From the NCBI GenBank assembly GCA_002068715.1, contig MWAR01000391.1:1-5322 (forward strand): a stretch of DNA of 5,322 nt, given 5' to 3'. Positions 1 through 5,322 of the stretch are shown in pieces (position 1 is the first letter of the stretch; each line of letters starts with the position of its first letter). The DNA is from a bacterium ADurb.Bin374 (GTDB lineage: Bacteria > Riflebacteria > Ozemobacteria > Ozemobacterales > Ozemobacteraceae). Below the pieces are notes generated by a model, which did not search any database, had not been told where the DNA came from, and worked only from the letters and a program-made list of their open reading frames with translations. Position numbers and translations under genes: made by a program.

Positions 1-2211
1 CGGTTTTTCATCCGGTATCCGCCGTTCCTGCTCGATCTTCCCCTGCCCCGCCCGTCCGTCGAGGTGTCCCCGGACACGCTCGAACGGCTGACGTTCCGGA
101 ATCATCCGGCCGTTCGCGAGTATGTCGGACGAACGGCATATATTCCTCTCTATAACAATGACGATGTCGATTACACGGAGTGGCTCGACGGGCTTGTCCG
201 CGCCAGCCTCCAACCGTCCGCCCACGTTTCGTTCCACGGTTTTCTCTCGTCTTTCGCCGATCGCGAGGCGTTCGAACGCCAGCCCATTCCAAGACTCGTC
301 ACGAGACACGTCGAACGACGTCCCTTCCTTCTCGAACAGCGGCGGATCGAGGTCCTGAACTGGGTCAGGGCACACCTCGACGCGCGCGGTCCGGCGATCG
401 CCGAGGCCGTCATCAGGGTCGCGTTCGCGATGGGGTTCCACGACGAGGTTCTTTCGGGCATTTCCCGGCATGGCGGGCTCCTGTTCAGCGCCGGCAAAAC
501 CGATCTTCTTCAGAAGCTCGTCCGGCGATATCTGAATTCCGAGTTCAGGCTTCCGTCCCGCCTGTTCATCATCGCGGCGAACATCGCCGCCGGGGAAAAC
601 AGGATCGACGAGGGGCTCGCGCTCCTCGACCGCGGCAAATCCTTCTTCGAGGGCCTCGAAGAAGGCGAGGCGGATTTCGGCGACCTCGCCCTGGCCACGG
701 GAGATATGCTGAGACTGTCCGGGAGGCTCACCGAATCGATGGCGGAGTTTTCTCTCGCGCGCGAATGCTTCATATCGGCGAAGCTGCCCGCGAAAATCGC
801 GGAGACGGACGATGCCCTCGGACGACTCATGATCACCCGCGAACGTCCCACGGAAGCGCGACGGTATTTCCTCTCAGCCCTGTCATCGGCATGGTCGTCG
901 CGGTCTGCCCCGGAACAGGCCGGCATTCTCGAGAATCTCGGCCTCGTTGAGCACGATCTCGGGAATTCCAGACGTGCGGCCCTGTATCTGTCGCGTGCGG
1001 TGTCACTCCATTCACTTCTCGGAAACCGCCCCAGAGCTGCATCCGCGGGTCTTTCCCTCGGCATGCTCCATCTTTCGATGGGCCACATGACGAAGGCGTT
1101 TCGCCTGTTCAAGGATGTCCATGCGTCGATGGAGAAAATCGGCCATGCGGGCGGGGCCTGCGAAGCCGCGGCTTATCTCGGATGGACCTGCGATCTTCTT
1201 GGGAAGCAGGGAGCTGCCGTTTCCTGGTGGTCCATGCTTCCGGCATACGGTCGGCTGGAATCCCGCATTCGCGCCACGGTCGAACTTCTCTGGGCACGAC
1301 GGCAGCTCCTTCTGGACGACGTACGGGGGGCCTTATCCTCGCTCCAGGCTCTGTTTTCCAGTGTACAGGGCATCGAACTTTCGAGTTCCGAACTCGGCGA
1401 CATCTCTTTCTGCATCGGTGTCTGCATGGCGCGTCTCGGAATGCCCGATGCCGCGGCAACGCTTTCCCAGAGTCTCTGCAAAATGGCTGCGACGCCGCAT
1501 CGGGTTCAGACACGGCAATCCCGCATTCTCGCGGGGCTTTTGTACCCCGCCGTCGTTTCCGGCCGGCAGGTATCCGAAGACATTCGGCTGTATCCCGGAA
1601 CGAACGGATTCGATCCGTTCTGGTACATCTATGCCGTGCCCCTCGCCGAGATCCAATCCCCCGACTCTTCCGCTCTCCTCACGCATCTCATCGGGAAAAC
1701 CCCGCCCGACCTTCTCTCCGCTTTCCGTCAGCGCGAACGGAGTTTCGACCATCTCCTGAACCTTCGTGAAACCGGAACTTCCCGCGCGGCGCAGTTCGTG
1801 ACGCTCATACGAAGCGGACGGGCGCGCCCGATACATATCGATGATTATTTCATTTGGAAGAGATCCGGCAGGCCCGATGCGTTCACTTTCGACGGACCAT
1901 CCGGTGAGATACGTTTCGGAAGAAGCTCGGCCGTTCTAAAGCCCGGCTCGATTCCCCACAGGATTCTAATTCAGCTGTTTCTCGCTTTTCCCAACCCCGT
2001 CGATTCCGCCTCGCTGTACACGAGTGCCTGGGGGCTTCCCTTCGACCCGGAATGCGACCAGGCAGCCTTCAAGAGCGCCATTCTACGTCTGAACGGCATT
2101 CTCCGGGCCGTGTATCCCGGGGCCTCTCTGATCAGGCCGGTTCACGGAGCCGCCAGCGATCCCCACGTCGTCGCCTTGTCCCTGTCGGGCGCCTGGGAAG
2201 CCGTCATCTGA
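1..2211 (+). CDS. TPR-repeat transcriptional regulator with C-terminal OmpR-like winged helix, MalT-like layout (5'-truncated)
   Basis: Probably a cytoplasmic signal-responsive transcription regulator. The frame is open from base 1 to the TGA at 2209-2211 (736 visible residues). The GTG at 64 has no Shine-Dalgarno sequence, so I treat the gene as cut by the left edge. About nt 270-560 encodes a helical segment resembling the part of MalT between its ATPase and its repeats. Nt 560-1500 holds about seven TPR-like helix pairs, with blocks such as ILENLGLVEHDLGNSRRA and GLSLGMLHLSMGHMTKAF. Nt 1900-2190 aligns by eye with the PhoB/OmpR DNA-binding domain: LKPGS, then SAWG where PhoB has HVWG, AILRLNGIL where PhoB has IRRLRKAL, and IRPVHG where PhoB has VQTVRG. 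MalT itself ends in a LuxR-type helix-turn-helix, so this is a variant architecture. A STAND ATPase upstream is inferred, not seen. It lies just upstream of the secreted-protein operon and may control it. The TPR and winged-helix calls are fairly secure; the MalT relationship is weaker. Confidence 0.8.
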   Translation, partial: RFFIRYPPFLLDLPLPRPSVEVSPDTLERLTFRNHPAVREYVGRTAYIPLYNNDDVDYTEWLDGLVRASLQPSAHVSFHGFLSSFADREAFERQPIPRLVTRHVERRPFLLEQRRIEVLNWVRAHLDARGPAIAEAVIRVAFAMGFHDEVLSGISRHGGLLFSAGKTDLLQKLVRRYLNSEFRLPSRLFIIAANIAAGENRIDEGLALLDRGKSFFEGLEEGEADFGDLALATGDMLRLSGRLTESMAEFSLARECFISAKLPAKIAETDDALGRLMITRERPTEARRYFLSALSSAWSSRSAPEQAGILENLGLVEHDLGNSRRAALYLSRAVSLHSLLGNRPRAASAGLSLGMLHLSMGHMTKAFRLFKDVHASMEKIGHAGGACEAAAYLGWTCDLLGKQGAAVSWWSMLPAYGRLESRIRATVELLWARRQLLLDDVRGALSSLQALFSSVQGIELSSSELGDISFCIGVCMARLGMPDAAATLSQSLCKMAATPHRVQTRQSRILAGLLYPAVVSGRQVSEDIRLYPGTNGFDPFWYIYAVPLAEIQSPDSSALLTHLIGKTPPDLLSAFRQRERSFDHLLNLRETGTSRAAQFVTLIRSGRARPIHIDDYFIWKRSGRPDAFTFDGPSGEIRFGRSSAVLKPGSIPHRILIQLFLAFPNPVDSASLYTSAWGLPFDPECDQAAFKSAILRLNGILRAVYPGASLIRPVHGAASDPHVVALSLSGAWEAVI

Positions 2212-2258
2212 TCTTTTAGACGTCTGCATATTTTGTGTAACATCCGACTCGCACCGGC

Positions 2259-2283
2259 ACGGCATGTACGTATGGCATGCCGT
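2259..2283. other. Inverted repeat, 8-bp perfect stem with 9-nt loop
   Basis: ACGGCATG (2259-2266) is exactly complementary to CATGCCGT (2276-2283) across the loop TACGTATGG. It lies 48 bases after the regulator's stop codon and no T-run follows it, so it is not a textbook intrinsic terminator. It could be a 3'-end stabilising stem, part of a weak terminator together with the following short stem, or a protein-binding palindrome. The stem is directly visible; its role is not. Confidence 0.45.
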
Positions 2284-2284
2284 T

Positions 2285-2303
2285 CAGGGAGAGCACCTGT
2301 TTT
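2285..2303 (+). terminator. Weak candidate intrinsic terminator
   Basis: CAGG (2285-2288) can pair with CCTG (2296-2299) around a 7-nt loop and is followed directly by TTTT (2300-2303). The stem is only four pairs and the T-run only four bases, so termination here would be inefficient on its own. It is listed because it is the only stem plus T-run between the regulator and the next gene. Confidence 0.15.
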
Positions 2304-2319
2304 GCACCCTTCCGGCGGA

Positions 2320-2348
2320 TTGTATCGGAGACGATACAGGGGTATCAT
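2320..2348 (+). promoter_or_regulatory. Candidate sigma-70-type promoter for the secreted-protein/pseudo-subtilase operon
   Basis: TTGTAT (2320-2325) as -35 and TATCAT (2343-2348) as -10 are separated by exactly 17 bases. The -10 matches the consensus at five of six positions; the -35 matches only the TTG. It would start transcription around 2355, giving a leader of roughly 37 bases before the ATG at 2392. The palindrome at 2321-2338 falls between and over the two boxes, which is the usual place for a repressor operator. This is a prediction by eye. Confidence 0.35.
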
Positions 2349-2354
2349 TGTATC
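2321..2354. promoter_or_regulatory. Putative operator: palindrome and clustered GTATC half-sites
   Basis: TGTATCG (2321-2327) and CGATACA (2332-2338) form a perfect 7-bp inverted repeat around GAGA. GTATC recurs at 2342-2346 and again within TGTATC at 2349-2354. The octamer ATTGTATC is directly repeated at 2319-2326 and 2347-2354, 28 bases apart. Four copies of one pentamer (both orientations) in 33 bases, overlapping the candidate promoter, suggest cooperative binding of a dimeric regulator. Alternatively the GAGA stem could act as an RNA hairpin if transcription starts further upstream. The upstream winged-helix regulator is one possible binder; that link is inferred. Confidence 0.45.
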
Positions 2355-2375
2355 TGGATGACTCGTTACCATCCC

Positions 2376-2383
2376 AGAAGGAG
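2376..2383 (+). promoter_or_regulatory. Ribosome binding site that fixes the start at ATG 2392
   Basis: AGAAGGAG ends 8 bases before the ATG at 2392. An in-frame TTG at 2386 would sit only 2 bases from this Shine-Dalgarno sequence, too close for efficient initiation. The ATG is therefore chosen, and the protein begins MYKYLL. Confidence 0.8.
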
Positions 2384-2391
2384 TATTGAGC

Positions 2392-3270
2392 ATGTATAAG
2401 TATCTGTTGACGATCGTAACGGTTCTGGTCCTTTCCCTTGTATCCGCGGTGCCGGGTTTTGCGGCTTTCGACGGATACGCCCCCGGTCACAAGCACTTCA
2501 ACCTCCAGACGCAGACCTTCCAGATCGTACGCCAGTATTGGCTCGCGACGGAACTCCTCATCGAATACACGAAGAACCCCACCGATGAGAACATGGCCCG
2601 GTACAACAACTCTCTCGAGATCCATGCCAAGCAGAGCTCCGAGCTTGCGAAGTTCCTGCTCGCGACCCTCGAAGAGAATCTCGATTCTCTCGAAGCGATC
2701 AGCGATATCTACAAATCCCTCGATCCGGCGGCGCGCCGCGCGCTGGCGACGTCTCTCGGCGTCGTGAAAGCGGCGATTGTACAGCAGGTCACGACGAAGA
2801 TTTCCCCCGATCAGTTCCGCGAATACTTCCCCGGCTACGGCTACACCGAGCCCGGATACAAGTACCGCAAGGGCCGCGAAATCGACCGCGAGAACAAGGG
2901 CTCGACCTGGCAGTCCGAAGAGCAGTCGATCCAGACGAATTTCCAGGCCGAACTGACGATCAGTCTCGATCTGCTCGACATCCTCAAAGGCATGGCCTCC
3001 GGCGGCGTCATCAAGAACCTGAAGGTTCATGAGCAGTTCGAAGGTCACATGAACGGCCAGCCGATCCTGCTCGCCAAGGTGTCGTTCCAGGTCATCAAGA
3101 CGATCACCACCCGCACCAATCGCAAGTTCGACGTGAACAAGATCTGGTTCGAACTTCTCCGCGCCAAGTCGAACGGCTGGTCGACGGGCGAGTGGGAAAT
3201 CTGCGGCAAGACCTACGAGATCATCAACGAACCGACCGGTGAAGAAGTCGTCACCAACGTGAAGCAGTAA
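2392..3270 (+). CDS. Secreted protein of unknown family, probably highly expressed
   Basis: I do not recognise the family. The 292-residue product starts with a classical Sec signal peptide: a short Lys-containing N-region, a hydrophobic core at about residues 5-20, and likely cleavage after VPGFA (residue 24). The mature protein is thus probably periplasmic, extracellular or surface-associated. Residues 37-140 look mostly helical, including an IEYTKNPTDENMARYNNSLE stretch. An aromatic Gly/Pro-rich turn follows (145-158, YFPGYGYTEPGYKY), then a charged linker. Residues 184-290 alternate hydrophobic and polar residues and look partly beta, with a single cysteine at 271. No catalytic motif, lipobox, internal membrane helix or repeat is visible. 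Codons are strongly biased to AAG, AAC, ATC and CAG, more so than in the flanking genes, which suggests high expression. The pseudo-subtilase gene follows after 49 bases without an obvious terminator, so the two are probably co-transcribed. Function is unknown. Confidence 0.85.
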   Translation: MYKYLLTIVTVLVLSLVSAVPGFAAFDGYAPGHKHFNLQTQTFQIVRQYWLATELLIEYTKNPTDENMARYNNSLEIHAKQSSELAKFLLATLEENLDSLEAISDIYKSLDPAARRALATSLGVVKAAIVQQVTTKISPDQFREYFPGYGYTEPGYKYRKGREIDRENKGSTWQSEEQSIQTNFQAELTISLDLLDILKGMASGGVIKNLKVHEQFEGHMNGQPILLAKVSFQVIKTITTRTNRKFDVNKIWFELLRAKSNGWSTGEWEICGKTYEIINEPTGEEVVTNVKQ

Positions 3271-3301
3271 GGTTCCCCCCGTCCCCGGCCGATAGAAGTA
3301 C

Positions 3302-3312
3302 AAGGAGGAGGG
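3302..3312 (+). promoter_or_regulatory. Strong ribosome binding site for the GTG-started pseudo-subtilase
   Basis: AAGGAGGAGGG contains two overlapping Shine-Dalgarno registers. GGAGG (3304-3308) lies 11 bases and GGAGGG (3307-3312) 7 bases before the GTG at 3320. It supports the non-ATG start and separate translation initiation within the operon. Confidence 0.75.
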
Positions 3313-3319
3313 ACACTAC

Positions 3320-4636
3320 GTGAGAGGCTTCGGTTTTCCGGCTCTGCCGGTAATAGCAGCACTGATTGCCGGGTCGCTCCTGAGCGGCCCGGCGTTCTGC
3401 ACCACCCTTCGTTTCGTCACGACCACGGAATCGGTCGATGCAGAAAGCGTTGCCGAGCGCGTTTCCCGTCTTCCCGACCGCGACAGAGCTTTTGCCGCCA
3501 TTCGCGAGGAGGGAGGACGCGTCGCCGGGGCTATCCGCTCTATCGTCGCCCCACATGATCCCCAGGCTCGCGAAATCTGGTCGGCTCGCGGTGTCACTGC
3601 ACGGCTTTCGAATGACCAGGTCGATCTCTTGAGCGACGAGTGGCCTTCGCTCCGGTTCGAGACGATCGATTCCACCGCCGTCCCCGTTTCGGGCAACGTC
3701 GACGATACCGCCTCCCACCTGACACCCCCGGCCTGGAATCACGTGATGTGCGGTTCCTGGGACCTCTCCCGCCTGCGAAACCTCACCGGAAAAGGCGTGA
3801 TGGTCGCCGTGATCGGCCCCGACGTACCGTTCGATCACCCGGCGATCGCCGAACGCATCATCGCCCAACGAACGTTCGGCGGCGCGCCCGCACGCGGAAC
3901 CGAAGACCTGATGCTCCTTCACCCCCTCGGACTCCTCGCAGGAAAGACCGACGACAAAACGATCGGCACCGCCCCTGACGTCTCCATAGCCCTGGCAACC
4001 CTTCCTCGCGGGAAGGTCGCCGCCGACGATCTTCTGTCGGCCATTCAATGGGCTCTCGAACCCATCGAGGGAACGCGTCCCGTCGCGGTTCTTCTCGCCG
4101 TCGATTTCCAGACCGCGGCTCCACGGGCGATCCGCGATGCGCTTGCAGCCTGCAAAATGGCTGGTATTCTTCCGATCCTTCCCGCTGGGAACACCCCCAG
4201 CCGTATCACCGGCATGGCGGCGCTTCCCGATGTACTGACAATCGGAGCCCTCGACCAGTGGAAGACGCGCGCCGCGTTCTCCGGATGCGGCCCCGCCTTC
4301 GTCGATGGCTACCAGCTCCGCAAGCCCGACTACATGGCCCCCGGTCTCGCCGTTACGGGCCCTGCCGCCGGCAACACCTATCGTCAAGGTTCGGGAACCC
4401 TCCAGGCAGCGGCGCATTTCGCCGGCATCTGGGCGCAGATCCGCCAGTCGAAGCCCGACACGGAAATCGAGACGATCCTCACGACACTGGCCATCACCAG
4501 TCGCGATCTCGGCCCGACTGGCCCGGACAACGATTACGGGAACGGCCTCGCCGATCCGCTCGCCATGCTCCAGTATCTGGAAAATCCGCCGTCCCCACCT
4601 GATGCCTCGGGTTCTCTGCCCGTTCCGCCGCTGTAA
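3320..4636 (+). CDS. Exported subtilisin-fold (S8) pseudoprotease, catalytic triad lost
   Basis: The 438-residue product has a signal peptide (hydrophobic residues 7-22, cleavage around 25-29), then a prodomain-like segment (about 30-116, ending in the VTARLSNDQVDLL type of motif), then a complete S8 fold (about 137-420). The Asp region, GKGVMVAVIGPDVPFDHP, aligns without gaps to the usual GKGV-VAVIDTGVD-DHP, but the catalytic Asp is Gly166. The His region HGTHVAG reads HPLGLLAG (201-208), so the motif is broken. In the Ser region, GTSMA-PHVAG reads GTLQAAAHFAG (359-369), so the nucleophile is Leu361. The oxyanion Asn is kept (PAGN, Asn291), as are MAPG (339-342) and the YGNGLADP end motif (406-413). 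A Pro-rich tail (423-438) follows. The gene is intact, so the loss looks old and selected. It is unlikely to be a protease; a binding, chaperone or inhibitor role is inferred. It is probably co-transcribed with the secreted-protein gene upstream. Confidence 0.88.
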   Translation: MRGFGFPALPVIAALIAGSLLSGPAFCTTLRFVTTTESVDAESVAERVSRLPDRDRAFAAIREEGGRVAGAIRSIVAPHDPQAREIWSARGVTARLSNDQVDLLSDEWPSLRFETIDSTAVPVSGNVDDTASHLTPPAWNHVMCGSWDLSRLRNLTGKGVMVAVIGPDVPFDHPAIAERIIAQRTFGGAPARGTEDLMLLHPLGLLAGKTDDKTIGTAPDVSIALATLPRGKVAADDLLSAIQWALEPIEGTRPVAVLLAVDFQTAAPRAIRDALAACKMAGILPILPAGNTPSRITGMAALPDVLTIGALDQWKTRAAFSGCGPAFVDGYQLRKPDYMAPGLAVTGPAAGNTYRQGSGTLQAAAHFAGIWAQIRQSKPDTEIETILTTLAITSRDLGPTGPDNDYGNGLADPLAMLQYLENPPSPPDASGSLPVPPL

Positions 4637-4650
4637 GGCCCCCTCAGGCC
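4637..4650. terminator. Weak candidate bidirectional terminator between convergent genes
   Basis: GGCC (4637-4640) pairs with GGCC (4647-4650) across a 6-nt loop. The plus strand then reads a T-rich tract (TTCCTTCTTTT, about 4655-4665). The stem is only four pairs, and the T-rich stretch lies inside the end of the opposing gene. Convergent stop codons just 15 bases apart make some termination signal likely here, but this one is marginal. Confidence 0.2.
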
Positions 4651-4651
4651 A

Positions 4652-5322
4652 TCATTCCTTCTTTTCCGGCGGATTTCCTGTAGCGATGTGATTCCCGCCT
4701 TTGCTCCGGGCGTCCTCGATGAGCTTCTCGACGGTTTCGACGAACTGTTCCATGCTCATCGCGTTGTCGTAGGTCGCAAGACCGAAGCTCGCAGTCACAT
4801 GAATCTCGGAGGACTTGTTCGTCAGCTTCTGGGCAGGAATCGCCGTCCGGAGCTTCTCGGCGACAGTCATGCTTCCATCGAAGCCGGTATCGGAGAGGAT
4901 GATGCCGAACTTGTCGCCGCCAATTCGACAGGCGATGTCGTTGAACCGGATATGTCTGCGAATCAGGCTGCCGGTGCGGGACAGCACGAAATCACCTGCA
5001 TCGGTGCCGAAGTTTCCGTTGATCGTTCGGAACCCGTCGATGTCGAAGACGATCAGCGACAGCGGCGACTTCACCCGCCTCGAACGCGAGATTTCCTGGG
5101 CGAGCCGCATTTTGAAATAGTGAGCTGTATATAATTTTGTTAGCCCGTCGGAGATCCCGAGCTTGTAGAGGTTGGCATTCTTGAGGGCGATTCCCAGTTG
5201 GGCGCTCAGGAGACGCGCAAGGTTGAACTCGCGCTCCGTCAGCTCCTGGCCGTCGATACGGTCGGTCAGGGAGATGAGGCCGAGCACCTCCTCCTGGACG
5301 ATGATCGGGATGACGATGAAGG
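4652..5322 (-). CDS. GAF-GGDEF protein with degenerate GGDKF site, likely c-di-GMP receptor (5'-truncated)
   Basis: The frame stays open to the right edge beyond the GTG at 5287. The extra residues, FIVIPIIVQEE, continue a GAF domain that runs through VLGLISLTDR and ends in QLGIALKNANLY. So the GTG is not the start and the N-terminus is missing. A GGDEF domain follows directly. SDGLTKLY stands for the usual D-LT-L-NR, and DIDGF (residues 82-86 from 5287) keeps the metal-binding Asp. An RFND motif (114-117) sits five residues before the signature, the canonical spacing of the RxxD inhibitory site. The signature is GGDKF (123-127), with Lys126 replacing the acidic catalytic residue. The usual AD-ALY-AK is VEKLIEDAR. 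By family knowledge this should abolish diguanylate cyclase activity while c-di-GMP binding may persist, as in PelD, which also joins GAF to a degenerate GGDEF. It is convergent with the pseudo-subtilase and so separately transcribed. Confidence 0.88.
   Translation of the reverse strand, partial: FIVIPIIVQEEVLGLISLTDRIDGQELTEREFNLARLLSAQLGIALKNANLYKLGISDGLTKLYTAHYFKMRLAQEISRSRRVKSPLSLIVFDIDGFRTINGNFGTDAGDFVLSRTGSLIRRHIRFNDIACRIGGDKFGIILSDTGFDGSMTVAEKLRTAIPAQKLTNKSSEIHVTASFGLATYDNAMSMEQFVETVEKLIEDARSKGGNHIATGNPPEKKE

Noticed and set aside
64..66. GTG at 64 as the true start of the TPR regulator
   Set aside because: There is no Shine-Dalgarno sequence upstream, and the frame is open to base 1 with ordinary protein-like residues, so the gene more likely begins outside the window.
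510..1112. Minus-strand and alternative-frame open frames inside the TPR regulator
   Set aside because: They are Arg/Ser/Pro-rich products typical of out-of-frame G+C-rich coding DNA, while the plus-strand frame shows clear TPR and winged-helix patterns.
2218..2225. Palindrome AGACGTCT just after the regulator stop codon
   Set aside because: It has no loop, cannot form a hairpin terminator, and is short enough to be chance.
2386..2388. TTG at 2386 as the start of the secreted protein
   Set aside because: It lies only 2 bases after the Shine-Dalgarno sequence; the ATG at 2392 is correctly spaced and starts a normal signal peptide.
2284..3303. Long minus-strand open frame (339 codons) opposite the secreted-protein gene
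   Set aside because: It mirrors the biased codons of the plus-strand gene, which has a Shine-Dalgarno sequence and signal peptide. The antisense product is low-complexity Val/Asp/Leu/Arg-rich with no recognisable domain.
3389..3400. Cys27 of the pseudo-subtilase as a lipoprotein attachment site
   Set aside because: The preceding residues PAF do not fit the lipobox pattern (small residue at -1, aliphatic at -3), so a signal peptidase I substrate is more likely.
3251..4417. Long minus-strand open frame (388 codons) opposite the pseudo-subtilase
   Set aside because: The plus-strand product aligns along the whole S8 fold. The antisense product is Gly/Arg/Asp-rich with no motif and overlaps the end of another real gene.
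3320..4636. Calling the subtilase a pseudogene because its triad is missing
   Set aside because: The reading frame, signal peptide, ribosome binding site and fold motifs are all intact, which points to a maintained pseudoenzyme and not to decay.
4688..5134. Plus-strand open frame opposite the GGDEF gene
   Set aside because: The minus strand encodes an unmistakable GAF-GGDEF protein; this is its shadow.
5115..5145. AT-rich TATAAT-like stretch on the plus strand
   Set aside because: It lies inside the GGDEF coding region, encoding KLYTAHYF in the minus frame. It has no convincing -35 and no plus-strand gene downstream to serve.

Overview
The window is G+C-rich bacterial chromosomal DNA carrying four protein-coding genes. 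Two of them run off the window edges. I see no rRNA, tRNA, CRISPR array, insertion sequence or phage gene. Two proteins have export signals, and the regulatory architectures (TPR plus winged helix, GAF plus GGDEF) are those of a free-living bacterium with elaborate signalling. The lineage cannot be assigned from sequence alone. The combination suggests an uncultured or sparsely sampled Gram-negative-type group, but that is only a guess.

Layout. (1) Positions 1-2211, plus strand: the 3' part of a large regulator with a MalT-like helical region, about seven TPR-like repeats and a C-terminal OmpR/PhoB-like winged helix. Its N-terminus, possibly a STAND-type ATPase, lies off the left edge. (2) Positions 2212-2391: a 180-base intergenic region. 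It holds an 8-bp-stem hairpin, a candidate promoter, and a cluster of four GTATC/GATAC pentamers within 33 bases that looks like an operator. (3) Positions 2392-3270, plus strand: a 292-residue secreted protein of unknown family, with a clear signal peptide and codon use that looks tuned for high expression. (4) Positions 3320-4636, plus strand: an exported 438-residue protein with the full subtilisin (S8) fold signature and a prodomain, but with the catalytic Asp and Ser replaced and the HGTH motif destroyed. It is an intact pseudoprotease, not a decayed gene. (5) Positions 4652-5322, minus strand, convergent and only 15 bases away: the C-terminal part of a GAF-GGDEF protein whose signature is GGDKF while an RxxD inhibitory-site motif is kept. 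It may therefore bind cyclic di-GMP rather than make it.

Working model (inference). The secreted protein and the pseudo-subtilase are separated by 49 bases, each has its own strong Shine-Dalgarno sequence, and no terminator is visible between them. They probably form a two-gene operon driven from the GTATC-marked promoter. The upstream TPR/winged-helix regulator is a candidate controller. The abundant secreted protein and the inactive subtilase may act together outside the cytoplasm, for example as ligand and binder or as client and escort. This pair is the most interesting content of the window.
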